Both the position numbers and the translations under genes were made by a program. Shown one piece after another: positions 1 through 7,237 of a stretch of DNA of 9,779 nt. This DNA is from JAHDBG01 sp963922685. Lineage in GTDB: Bacteria > Pseudomonadota > Gammaproteobacteria > Chromatiales > Chromatiaceae. The notes beneath the pieces were generated by a model, which made no database searches, had not been told where the DNA came from, and was given only the letters and a program-made list of their open reading frames with translations. Position 1 is the first letter of the stretch. The number at the start of each line of letters is the position of its first letter. The DNA is taken from positions 1 to 9,779 of the forward strand of contig CAWUJM010000055.1 in the NCBI GenBank assembly GCA_963922685.1, written 5' to 3'.

Positions 1-2
1 CA

Positions 3-50
3 CACATCGACTACGAAATCTGTGACACCGGTTATCGCGAGCGACCATGA
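3..50 (+). CDS. C-terminal tail of an unidentified protein (partial)
   Basis: The frame beginning at base 3 is open from the window edge and ends at a TGA at 48-50, giving the 15-residue tail HIDYEICDTGYRERP. The codons (GAC, TAC, GAA, ATC, GGT, CGC) resemble those of the intact genes here, and the other two forward frames give less protein-like tails. The tail is too short to assign a family. It is most likely the end of a plus-strand gene whose body lies upstream of the window. The sequence after it is palindromic and non-coding in appearance, which fits a gene end here. Confidence 0.4.
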   Translation, partial: HIDYEICDTGYRERP

Positions 51-166
51 AGTGCTGTGACAGGAAGCCTGTGTGCTGGAAAAAAACGGACGAAGAGACC
101 CGTTCGCCGAACTTCTGCTTCCTTTCCTGTGTGTTGCCGACACTATTTGCCAATATGTCGCTGCGC

Positions 167-320
167 GTCATTCCGCGCGAAATCGCGGAATCCATGGCAC
201 CAGGGATCGGATTGGACAGATTGGCAGCCAATCAGAACGCCTGGTCGCAGAAGTGCTGCCGGAGCATGGGCCATCCTGGCAAAGTTTGCCATACCACGGT
301 GTCATTCTGGTGGGAATGAC
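167..320. repeat. Interspersed palindromic repeat unit, copy 1
   Basis: The block starts with GTCATTCC (167-174) and ends with its reverse complement GGAATGAC (313-320). Its left part folds as an 8-bp stem, ATTCCGCG (170-177) with CGCGGAAT (184-191), around a 6-base loop, followed by CCATGG. Bases 165-196 match the reverse complement of the element after glnA (7238-7324) with about two mismatches in 32 bases, so this is a repeated sequence and not a chance hairpin. The right end is another small palindrome whose arms are the same GTCATTC heptamer. The middle is not obviously repeated. It looks like a REP/BIME-type intergenic element; whether it works in transcript stability, DNA organisation or anything else is unknown. 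Confidence 0.6.
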
Positions 321-352
321 CACGAGGGTGGTTGTGCCACCTGACTCACAGA

Positions 353-465
353 GCGTTACCCGTCAGAGGCTGCTCCGAGGGCGTCTGCGGCCATGGATGG
401 CCGCAGCCGAGCCCCCTTGGACGGGTATTCTGGCGACCCTCGGAGCAGCCTCTGACGGGTAACGC
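353..465. repeat. 113-bp element with perfect 29-bp inverted arms
   Basis: Bases 353-381 and 437-465 are exact reverse complements over 29 bases. They begin GCGTTACCCGTCAGAGG and end with its complement CCTCTGACGGGTAACGC. The pairing stops sharply at both outer edges (A352 against C466). The 55-base interior contains a second perfect hairpin: 385-394 pairs with 397-406 across two central bases. No T-run follows either arm, so it is not a standard terminator. The arms are too long and exact to be chance. No clear target-site duplication is visible at the edges. It could be a non-autonomous MITE-like insertion, a structured RNA or a strong transcript 3' end for the converging ATPase gene. Confidence 0.75.
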
Positions 466-540
466 CGAAACGAATTTTATGTGCCCCAGCTTATTTATTA
501 CGCCACATCAGTTTGAATCACACCTGCAGAAGGGGTATTT

Positions 541-1701
541 TCATGCTGATATCAAGCGTGTCAGCAGCGTTGCCAGGGACAGCACGGTAATCTGTTCCGG
601 TAATTGATAACATTCTTCGCCACTGTAGACGACGAATTTTGCGGTGGGCCGGATATCTGCACAGGCCAGGTAAAAACCTTTACTCAGCTTGGGTGCTGAA
701 GTCTGTTTGATTTCAATCGCCCAAATCTGGTCTTTGAACTGTAAGACCAGATCTATCTCGGCCCCGGCAGCCGTCCGGTAAAATGTCGCCTCTGTATCGC
801 CTGGTGCTGCAGACAGGATGTTTTCCAGTACAAAGCCTTCCCAGCTGGCGCCTGATTTCGGGTGTCCGAGTAAGCTGTCATAGTCGGTGATCTGCAGCAG
901 ACTGTGCATCAGGCCACTGTCGCGCAGATAGATCTTCGATGATTTCACCAGACGTTTGCCGGTATTGTTGCGCCAGGGGGGTAGCCGTCGTACCAGCAGC
1001 AGGTCAACCAGCAGGTCCAGATAGTTGCTGATGGTCTTGTTGCTGACGCCCAGGCTGCGTCCCAGACTGGTATGATTCAGCAGCTCACCCTGCAGATGTG
1101 CCAGCATGGTCCAGAACCGGCGCAGGGTTTCGGCCGGGATGCGTGGTCCGAACTGAGGTATGTCACGTTCTAAATAGGTGCGGATAAAATTGCGGCGCCA
1201 GGTCTGGCTGTAAGGTTCGCTTCTGCTGAGAAAGCTGTCCGGGAATCCGCCACGTAGCCACAGTTTCTGCCACTGGTCTGCACCGACTTCCTGCAGATTG
1301 AACGGATACAATTCGACGTATGCAATACGCCCGGCGAGCGTTTCACTGGTTTGCTGCAACAGTGCCATGGAGGCTGAACCCAGGACTAAGAACCGGCAGT
1401 CTGTCCGGCCTTGTCTGCGATACTGGTCAATCAGGCCGCGTAATGTCCGGAACAGCTCTGGCATCTGGTGGATTTCGTCCAGAATAATCAGCTCATCCCG
1501 GTGCTGATGCAGGTAATGTTCCGGATCAGTCAGTTTGCTGCGATCCCGGGGCGATTCCAGATCAAGATACCGGGATGACTGGTGTTTGCCCACAGCGTAG
1601 GCCAGGGTAGTCTTGCCGACCTGGCGTGGTCCGAGTATCGCAATCGCTGGAACATCTGCTGCCAGCTGGGCGATTTCATGGCGTTTTTCACGTTCAATCA
1701 T
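541..1701 (-). CDS. AAA ATPase with DUF4143 domain (AAA_14/DUF4143 family)
   Basis: This 386-residue protein is a P-loop ATPase of the common but poorly understood AAA_14/DUF4143 family. The N-terminal ATPase shows Walker A GPRQVGKT (residues 24-31), Walker B LIILDE (71-76), a sensor-like LVLGSAS (105-111) and the family motif TLAGR (121-125). A middle segment (about 168-300) includes a winged-helix-like stretch around 211-231 (LGVSNKTISNYLDLL). The C-terminus carries WEGFVLE (287-293), AEID (314-317) and AIEIK (328-332), spaced as in PD-(D/E)XK nuclease-like folds. Length and order are usual for the family and no break is seen. The ATG start is supported by the standard family opening just before the P-loop; AAGG abuts the ATG, so a spaced Shine-Dalgarno is absent. 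The gene diverges from purL and has no obvious partner. Members of this family are often mobile; roles in defence or toxin-like systems have been suggested but are not settled. Confidence 0.9.
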   Translation of the reverse strand: MIEREKRHEIAQLAADVPAIAILGPRQVGKTTLAYAVGKHQSSRYLDLESPRDRSKLTDPEHYLHQHRDELIILDEIHQMPELFRTLRGLIDQYRRQGRTDCRFLVLGSASMALLQQTSETLAGRIAYVELYPFNLQEVGADQWQKLWLRGGFPDSFLSRSEPYSQTWRRNFIRTYLERDIPQFGPRIPAETLRRFWTMLAHLQGELLNHTSLGRSLGVSNKTISNYLDLLVDLLLVRRLPPWRNNTGKRLVKSSKIYLRDSGLMHSLLQITDYDSLLGHPKSGASWEGFVLENILSAAPGDTEATFYRTAAGAEIDLVLQFKDQIWAIEIKQTSAPKLSKGFYLACADIRPTAKFVVYSGEECYQLPEQITVLSLATLLTRLISA

Positions 1702-1740
1702 CCTTGCAATTATGAATCCTGATTTCAGGATTGCAAGGAT
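1700..1740. promoter_or_regulatory. Nested dyad at the ATPase gene start, candidate operator
   Basis: ATCCTTGCAAT (1700-1710) and ATTGCAAGGAT (1730-1740) are perfect 11-bp inverted arms. Inside them, but with a different centre, lies AATCCTGA-TT-TCAGGATT (1715-1732), a perfect 8-bp dyad. The left outer arm covers the ATG of the minus-strand ATPase gene and the right arm overlaps its best candidate -10 box. Such placement fits an operator for repression of that gene. No regulator is identified, so function is inferred. Confidence 0.5.
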
Positions 1741-1764
1741 AAATTGCCTGAATTTTTAAGTAAA
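1736..1764 (-). promoter_or_regulatory. Candidate sigma-70 promoter for the ATPase gene
   Basis: Read on the minus strand, TTTACT (1764-1759) and TATCCT (1741-1736) are separated by exactly 17 bases, each matching four of six consensus positions. The implied start of transcription lies near 1729, giving a leader of about 28 bases before the ATG at 1701. The match is modest, but it sits in the most AT-rich part of the gap and its -10 overlaps the 11-bp dyad arm. Confidence 0.35.
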
Positions 1765-1794
1765 ATACTGAATTTTAATTATTTACTGGTTTTT
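1748..1794 (+). repeat. Spaced CTGAATTTT repeats ahead of purL
   Basis: CTGAATTTT occurs at 1748-1756 and again at 1768-1776, exactly 20 bases apart, with a variant CTGGTTTTT at 1786-1794 and a shorter CTGATTT at 1719-1725. The near two-turn spacing would place the copies on one face of the helix. They lie where a purL promoter must be. No PurR-type operator of the ACGCAAACG form is visible. The stretch is AT-rich, so some of the similarity may be chance. Confidence 0.3.
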
Positions 1795-1799
1795 CAGTT

Positions 1800-4700
1800 A
1801 TGTTGATTCGTTGGGGTGCCTCAGCACTGTCTGACTGGCGTCGTCAGAAGCTGGAACAGCAGGTCATGGCGGTGCTGGGGCAGACGGTTGCAGTCCGGGC
1901 TGAGGGCATCTGTTTTGTTGCAACGCAACGGGTTCTGTCTGCTGCCGAACTGGTCAGACTGGATCGGTTATTGTCTGCTCAGGCTGACGTGCCTGCACCG
2001 ATGGGTACGCTGTTTCTGGTCGTGCCGCGTCCCGGGACACTCTCGCCCTGGTCATCACGTGCAACACACATCGCACAGCTCTGTGGTCTGCAGGCAGTGG
2101 TACGGGTGGAACGCGGGATAGCCTTTTTTATTACAGGTGAAACCCGGAATAACGTGCAGTGGCAGGCGGTGGCGGATCTGTTGCATGACCGGATGACAGA
2201 AACCGTGTTGCCTGATGTCGCTGCAGCAGCAGCCTTGTTTGCGCAGGCTGAACCAAAAACATTCGGTACAGTGGATTTGCTGCAGGGTGGTGTCATTGCG
2301 TTACGTCAGGCAGATGTGGCTCTGGGACTTGCGCTGTCTGCCGAAGAGATGGATTATCTGCTGGCCAGTTTCCGGCAGATCGGGCGCAATCCGACTGATG
2401 TCGAGCTGATGATGTTTGCGCAGGCAAATTCAGAACACTGCCGACATAAGATCTTTAATGCTGCATGGGTAATAGATGGGGTGCAGAAGCCCCGGTCTTT
2501 ATTTGATATGGTGCGGCATACGACGGTACGGTCTCCGCAGGGTGTCCTGTCGGCCTATAAAGACAATGCAGCGGTGATTACCGGGCATACCGGACGGCGT
2601 TTTTTCCCGGATACTGACGGTATCTATACCGAGCATCCGGAAGCTATGCCAATCCTGTTAAAGGTTGAAACCCATAACCATCCGACGGCTATCTCGCCCG
2701 GCCCGGGTGCGGCAACCGGTTCTGGTGGTGAAATCCGGGATGAGGGGGCAACCGGCATTGGGGCAAAGCCGAAGGCCGGCTTATGCGGATTTTCGGTATC
2801 AGATTTGCGTATACCAGATTGGGTGCAGCCGTGGGAAGAAGATGTTGGCCGGCCGGCACGCATCGCCTCCGCTCTGGAGATTATGCTGGATGGGCCGATT
2901 GGTTCAGCTGCATTCAACAATGAATTTGGTCGTCCCAACCTGACCGGTTATTTCCGTACATTCACACGATCGGTGGCTGGCCAGCTGCGGGGTTATCACA
3001 AGCCGATTATGCTGGCGGGTGGCCTGGGAAATGTGCGCCCGCAGCATATTGAAAAAAAGGCATTTCCGGCAGGAACCCCACTGGTCGTACTGGGTGGTCC
3101 GGCAATGCTGATCGGGTTGGGTGGTGGTGCCGCATCCTCGGTGGCGGCAGGTGCATCGACCGAAGCACTGGACTTTGCCTCAGTACAACGTGCAAACCCG
3201 GAGATGGAGCGGCGTTGTCAGGAAGTGATTGACCAGTGCTGGCAACAGGGCGATGACAACCCGATTCTGTTTATTCACGATGTGGGTGCAGGTGGATTAT
3301 CTAATGCGTTGCCGGAACTGATCCACGATGGTGGTTGTGGCGGTCAGTTTGATCTGCGCCAGGTGCCGAATGCCGATCCGGGTCTGTTGCCACTCCAGAT
3401 CTGGTGCAATGAAGCACAGGAGCGGTATGTATTGGCGATAGCGGCGGAGCGACTGGCGGCGTTCGCGGCCTTATGTCGGCGTGAAAGATGCCCGTATGCG
3501 GTGGTTGGTCAGGCGACTGCAGATCAGACGATCGTACTGGACGATCCGCAGTTTGCGAATCGACCGATTGATCTGCCACTGGATGTGTTGTTGGGTAAAC
3601 CACCCGAAATGGTGCGTCAGGTTGCCTCAGTTGCACCTTATCGGGGCGCACTGGACCTGAGTGGCGTCTCGTTACCGGCAGCGGCGCAGCGCGTGTTACG
3701 TCTGCCAACTGTGGCGAGTAAGTCTTTTCTGATTACGATTGGTGACCGGTCCATCACCGGCCTGGTCGTACGCGATCAGATGGTTGGCCCCTGGCAGGTA
3801 CCGGTGGCCGATGTGGCGGTGACAGCGAATGATTTCTGCGGCTATGCCGGAGAAGCGATGGCAATGGGTGAGCGTACGCCGCTGGCTGTCCTGGATGCGC
3901 CAGCGTCCGGCCGGATGGCAGTGGGTGAAGCGATCACGAATATGGCTGCCGCTGATATCGCCCGACTGAGTGACATCAGGCTATCTGCAAACTGGATGGC
4001 TGCAGCGGGCACATCGGGCGAAGATGCGCGCTTGTTTGCGACAGTTGAGGCGGTTGGCATGACACTCTGTCCGGCGCTTGGTATCGCGATACCGGTCGGC
4101 AAGGATTCGCTTTCAATGCGTACCGTGTGGCAGCAGGATGGCACAGAGCGCAGCATGACAGCGCCGGTCTCACTGATCATCTCGGCCTTTGCTCCGGTCA
4201 CGGATGTACGGCGTACCCTGACACCGCAATTGCGTCTGGATTGTGGCCCGACCGGGCTGATCCTGATAGATCTGGGGGCAGGGCAGAATCGACTGGGTGC
4301 CAGTGCTCTGGCACAAGTGTATGGCCAGACCGGGGGTACGGGTGCTGATCTGGACAGTGCCGAACAGATGCGGGCCTTTTTTGCTGTGATACAACAGTTA
4401 AGGCAGCAGGATCTGATTCTGGCCTACCATGACCGGTCAGATGGCGGACTCTTCACGGCCTTATGTGAGATGGCATTTGCCGGACGGTGTGGACTGCAGA
4501 TTGATCTGGCCGGACTGGATCCGGATGTACTGGCGGTTCTGTTCAACGAAGAACTGGGTGCTGTCATTCAGGTACGTCAGACAGAACAGGAGGTGGTGCT
4601 GGCACAACTGGCACAGGCCGGACTGGCAGCCTGCAGCCATCGTATCGGTGTTCCACAGACGGATCAGCAGATTCAATTCCGGCAGAATGGCCGGGTGTTG

Positions 4701-5645
4701 TGGGACACGACCCGGACAGAACTGCAACAGAGCTGGTCAGAAACCAGCTACCGGATGCAGCGATTGCGCGATCATCCCGATTGTGCAGATGAAGAATTTG
4801 CCCGGATTACAGCACAGGATGCCGGGTTACAGGTTCGCCTGAGCTTTGATCTGCATGACCCTCTGCCATTGATCGGTGGCACCAGACCGCGTATCGCGAT
4901 CCTGCGGGAGCAGGGCGTGAATGGCCAGACAGAGATGGCAGCCGCTTTTCACAAGGTCGGATTTGCCTGCGTGGATGTGCACATGTCGGACATTCTGGCC
5001 GGAGAGATCACGCTGGATGATTTTCACGGACTGGTCGCTTGTGGCGGGTTCAGCTATGGTGACGTACTGGGTGCAGGCACTGGCTGGGCCAGCGCGATCC
5101 TGTACAACGCGCGCGCCCGTGATCAGTTTGCTGCCTTTTTTGAGCGACCGGATACCTTTACTCTCGGGGTGTGTAATGGCTGCCAGATGCTGGCGCAGCT
5201 CCGTGAGCTGATACCGGGTAGTGCCCACTGGCCGCATTTTGCTCGTAACCGTTCAGAACAGTTTGAAGCACGTCTGGTACAGGTTGCGATCCAACCATCG
5301 CCATCCATATTACTCACAGGGATGGTCGGAAGTCAGTTGCCGATTGTGGTCGCACATGGCGAAGGACGTGCTGAGTTTGCCGATGCAGCGGCATCGCAGA
5401 ATGCTCAGGTGACGCTGCGTTATGTGGAACACGATGGTGCGGTTGCGGTACGCTATCCAGCCAATCCGAATGGCTCGCCGGCAGGCGTGACCGGTTTGTG
5501 TAATGCAGACGGGCGGGTGAATATTATGATGCCGCATCCTGAGCGGGTCGTGCGTACACTGCAGCATAGCTGGCACCCGGCAGGCTGGCGAGAAGACGCA
5601 CCCTGGTTGCGCCTGTTCTGTAACGCACGCCGCTGGTTGCAATAG
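1800..5645 (+). CDS. purL: Phosphoribosylformylglycinamidine synthase (FGAM synthase)
   Basis: PurL converts FGAR, ATP and glutamine to FGAM in step four of purine synthesis, in the cytoplasm. This is the large single-chain form (1281 residues; E. coli has 1295) combining PurS-like, PurL and PurQ parts. The N-terminal domain opens MLIRWGASALSDWRRQKL, close to other large PurLs, which supports the ATG at 1800 although no Shine-Dalgarno is visible. Conserved blocks include VPRPGTLSPWSS, ANSEHCRHKIFN (209-220), VETHNHPTAISP (289-300) and the glycine-rich GPGAATGSGGEIRDEGATG. The glutaminase domain begins near residue 1030 and keeps the full triad: Cys1125 in GVCNGCQ, His1246 and Glu1248 in MPHPER, matching Cys1135, His1260 and Glu1262 of E. 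coli. The gene is intact and ends TAG. It diverges from the ATPase gene and is followed 143 bases later by glnA, which supplies its glutamine. Confidence 0.98.
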   Translation: MLIRWGASALSDWRRQKLEQQVMAVLGQTVAVRAEGICFVATQRVLSAAELVRLDRLLSAQADVPAPMGTLFLVVPRPGTLSPWSSRATHIAQLCGLQAVVRVERGIAFFITGETRNNVQWQAVADLLHDRMTETVLPDVAAAAALFAQAEPKTFGTVDLLQGGVIALRQADVALGLALSAEEMDYLLASFRQIGRNPTDVELMMFAQANSEHCRHKIFNAAWVIDGVQKPRSLFDMVRHTTVRSPQGVLSAYKDNAAVITGHTGRRFFPDTDGIYTEHPEAMPILLKVETHNHPTAISPGPGAATGSGGEIRDEGATGIGAKPKAGLCGFSVSDLRIPDWVQPWEEDVGRPARIASALEIMLDGPIGSAAFNNEFGRPNLTGYFRTFTRSVAGQLRGYHKPIMLAGGLGNVRPQHIEKKAFPAGTPLVVLGGPAMLIGLGGGAASSVAAGASTEALDFASVQRANPEMERRCQEVIDQCWQQGDDNPILFIHDVGAGGLSNALPELIHDGGCGGQFDLRQVPNADPGLLPLQIWCNEAQERYVLAIAAERLAAFAALCRRERCPYAVVGQATADQTIVLDDPQFANRPIDLPLDVLLGKPPEMVRQVASVAPYRGALDLSGVSLPAAAQRVLRLPTVASKSFLITIGDRSITGLVVRDQMVGPWQVPVADVAVTANDFCGYAGEAMAMGERTPLAVLDAPASGRMAVGEAITNMAAADIARLSDIRLSANWMAAAGTSGEDARLFATVEAVGMTLCPALGIAIPVGKDSLSMRTVWQQDGTERSMTAPVSLIISAFAPVTDVRRTLTPQLRLDCGPTGLILIDLGAGQNRLGASALAQVYGQTGGTGADLDSAEQMRAFFAVIQQLRQQDLILAYHDRSDGGLFTALCEMAFAGRCGLQIDLAGLDPDVLAVLFNEELGAVIQVRQTEQEVVLAQLAQAGLAACSHRIGVPQTDQQIQFRQNGRVLWDTTRTELQQSWSETSYRMQRLRDHPDCADEEFARITAQDAGLQVRLSFDLHDPLPLIGGTRPRIAILREQGVNGQTEMAAAFHKVGFACVDVHMSDILAGEITLDDFHGLVACGGFSYGDVLGAGTGWASAILYNARARDQFAAFFERPDTFTLGVCNGCQMLAQLRELIPGSAHWPHFARNRSEQFEARLVQVAIQPSPSILLTGMVGSQLPIVVAHGEGRAEFADAAASQNAQVTLRYVEHDGAVAVRYPANPNGSPAGVTGLCNADGRVNIMMPHPERVVRTLQHSWHPAGWREDAPWLRLFCNARRWLQ

Positions 5646-5680
5646 CAGGCGGGTGCGATCCGGACTGATGTGATGATCTC

Positions 5681-5692
5681 AGTGCCAGCACT
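5681..5692. promoter_or_regulatory. 12-bp palindrome in the purL-glnA gap
   Basis: AGTGC-CA-GCACT is a perfect dyad lying 36 bases after the purL stop and just upstream of the candidate glnA sigma-54 promoter. Relative to the start predicted there it spans about -41 to -30, too close to be a normal enhancer for that promoter. It may bind a regulator or be part of a purL transcript end. The short dyad alone is not proof of either. Confidence 0.25.
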
Positions 5693-5695
5693 ATC

Positions 5696-5711
5696 CGGCA
5701 TGTTTTATGCC
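5696..5711 (+). promoter_or_regulatory. Candidate sigma-54 promoter of glnA
   Basis: CGGCATG-TTTT-ATGCC has GG (5697-5698) and GC (5709-5710) separated by exactly 10 bases, the invariant spacing of -24/-12 promoters. It resembles the E. coli glnAp2 core GGCAC-N7-GC, with GGCAT here. The predicted start is near 5722, leaving about 67 bases of leader before glnA. Nitrogen-controlled glnA promoters of this class are well known in gammaproteobacteria. The same bases form a GGCAT/ATGCC dyad, so a weak purL terminator hairpin is the rival reading, but no T-run follows. A loose NtrC-like dyad, GCACC-CT-GGTTGC, lies at 5598-5610 near -118 but is two bases shorter than a standard site. Confidence 0.45.
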
Positions 5712-5774
5712 TTATGATTTGATCTGATGTGCTTTTCTGCCATCGTCCTTTGTCGGATTTATATTTCTATTTCT

Positions 5775-5782
5775 GAAGAGAG
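5775..5782 (+). promoter_or_regulatory. Ribosome binding site of glnA
   Basis: The purine run GAAGAGAG ends six bases before the ATG at 5789. It is the clearest Shine-Dalgarno-like site among the four genes here and supports the chosen glnA start. Confidence 0.6.
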
Positions 5783-5788
5783 TATTGT

Positions 5789-7201
5789 ATGCCTGCCCAG
5801 AAAGTCTTAGACATGATCAGAGAAAACGATGTGAGATATGTCGATTTTCGCTTCACCGATACCCATGGCAAAGAACAGCATGTGACTGTGCCTGCACGGA
5901 CAGTTGATGCTGATCTCTTCAGAGATGGCAAAATGTTCGATGGTTCTTCCATCGCTGGCTGGAAGAGCATCAATGAATCGGACATGATCCTGATGCCGGA
6001 AGCTGACACAGCGGTGATGGATCCGTTTGCGGATGAAGCCACCCTGAACCTGCGGTGCGATGTGCTGGAGCCTGATACCATGTCAGGCTATGAGCGGGAT
6101 CCACGCTCTGTGGCCAAACGTGCAGAAGCCTATCTGCAGTCTACCGGTATTGCCGACACAGCCTATTTCGGGCCGGAGCCTGAATTCTTCGTGTTTGACG
6201 ATGTGCGCTGGGATGCTGATATGTCCGGTGCTTCTTACCGGATAGATGCAGAAGAAGCCATATGGAACAGTGCCAGAGATTACGGGGAAGATGGCAACAT
6301 GGGTCATCGTCCGGGCGTGAAAGGGGGATATTTCCCGGTACCGCCGGTGGATTCGCTGAGCGATCTGCGGGCTGCGATGTGTGATGCGATGGAAGAAATG
6401 GGTGTGCCGGTGGAAGTGCATCACCATGAAGTGGCGACGGCAGGCCAGTGCGAAATCGGCACCCAGTTCAGCACGTTGGTACAACGGGCAGACTGGAACC
6501 AGATACTGAAATATTGCGTGCAGAATGTTGCCCATGCGTATGGAAAGACCGCGACCTTTATGCCGAAGCCACTGGTGGGCGATAACGGCTCAGGGATGCA
6601 TGTGCACCAGTCGCTGGCGAAAAATGGTGAGAACCTGTTTGCGGGTGACCAGTATGGTGGCCTGTCGCAGACCGCACTCTACTATATCGGCGGCATCATC
6701 AGACATGCCCGGGCGCTGAATGCGTTTACGAATGCCTCAACCAACTCATATAAAAGGCTGGTGCCGGGCTTTGAAGCACCAGTTATGCTGGCCTATTCTG
6801 CGCGTAACCGATCTGCCTCCATCCGGATCCCCTGGGTCTCCAGCCCGAAGGCACGCCGGATTGAAGTCCGCTTCCCGGATCCGACAGCTAATTCCTATCT
6901 GGCGTTTTCTGCGCTGCTGCTGGCCGGTCTGGATGGCATCCGGAACCAGATACATCCGGGTGAGGCGATGGATCAGGATCTGTATGAACTATCAGAGCAG
7001 GAAGCATCCGCTATCCCGACCGTCTGTCACAGCCTGGATCAGGCACTGGAAGCACTGGATCAGGATCGTGGTTTTCTGTGTGCTGGTGAGGTCTTCACAG
7101 ACGATCTGATTGATGGCTACATTGGTCTGAAGATGGAGGAGGTGACCCGGTTACGTATGTCAACTCATCCGGTTGAGTTTGATATGTACTACAGTTTATA
7201 G
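5789..7201 (+). CDS. glnA: Glutamine synthetase, type I
   Basis: GlnA makes glutamine from glutamate, ammonia and ATP in the cytoplasm, as a dodecamer in this family. The 470 residues align with E. coli GlnA nearly throughout at an offset of about two. Visible active-site residues are Asp51 in KMFDGSS, Glu130 and Glu132 in GPEPEFF, Glu214 in HHHEVATAGQ, Glu222, Asn266 and His271 in DNGSGMHVHQ, Arg323, Glu329 on the flap, Arg341 and Arg346 in SARNRSASIR, and Glu359 and Arg361 in IEVRFPDP. Tyr399 in DLYELS corresponds to the adenylylated Tyr397, which suggests the I-beta subtype and control by adenylylation by GlnE. The C-terminus HPVEFDMYYSL is typical. The start has a good ribosome site. No ntrBC or glnK lies beside it; a candidate sigma-54 promoter lies upstream. 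Confidence 0.98.
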   Translation: MPAQKVLDMIRENDVRYVDFRFTDTHGKEQHVTVPARTVDADLFRDGKMFDGSSIAGWKSINESDMILMPEADTAVMDPFADEATLNLRCDVLEPDTMSGYERDPRSVAKRAEAYLQSTGIADTAYFGPEPEFFVFDDVRWDADMSGASYRIDAEEAIWNSARDYGEDGNMGHRPGVKGGYFPVPPVDSLSDLRAAMCDAMEEMGVPVEVHHHEVATAGQCEIGTQFSTLVQRADWNQILKYCVQNVAHAYGKTATFMPKPLVGDNGSGMHVHQSLAKNGENLFAGDQYGGLSQTALYYIGGIIRHARALNAFTNASTNSYKRLVPGFEAPVMLAYSARNRSASIRIPWVSSPKARRIEVRFPDPTANSYLAFSALLLAGLDGIRNQIHPGEAMDQDLYELSEQEASAIPTVCHSLDQALEALDQDRGFLCAGEVFTDDLIDGYIGLKMEEVTRLRMSTHPVEFDMYYSL

Positions 7202-7237
7202 TATGCCGACATACACATCTTTACGATCTGGCTGAAA

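Larger units (their letters stand above)
51..540. other. Non-coding, palindrome-rich intergenic region
   Basis: No convincing gene is seen in these 490 bases. Open frames of 90-130 codons cross the stretch, but they overlap each other in three frames, run through the inverted repeats and match no family I recognise. The stretch holds many short perfect dyads: ACAGG/CCTGT at 60-72, GTTCG/CGAAC at 102-112, the GTCATTCC palindrome at 167-191, GATTGGC/GCCAATC at 219-233, TGGCAAA/TTTGCCA at 277-291, GTCATTC/GAATGAC at 301-320 and GGTGG/CCACC at 327-341. The long hairpin element at 353-465 follows. The last 75 bases before the ATPase gene end show nothing I can name. Confidence 0.6.

Noticed and set aside
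47..319. A 90-codon plus-strand frame whose ATG overlaps the TGA of the upstream partial gene, and neighbouring frames to base 607.
   Set aside because: The ATGA overlap looks tempting, but the product is cysteine- and tryptophan-rich, matches no family I know, and crosses the interspersed palindrome. Overlapping frames of similar length occur in all three phases.
353..465. Integron attC site.
   Set aside because: The arms are perfect and much longer than attC arms, and the outer GTTACCC does not fit GTTRRRY. No integrase or cassette gene is seen.
3301..3708. Long antisense and alternate-frame open frames within purL, glnA and soxB.
   Set aside because: These are shadows of well-supported genes with full-length homology in the sense frame. 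None has a recognisable domain or independent ribosome site.
5697..5712. GGCAT/ATGCC hairpin as an intrinsic terminator of purL.
   Set aside because: The stem is only five pairs and is followed by TTATGA, not a T-run. The sigma-54 promoter reading explains the same bases better.
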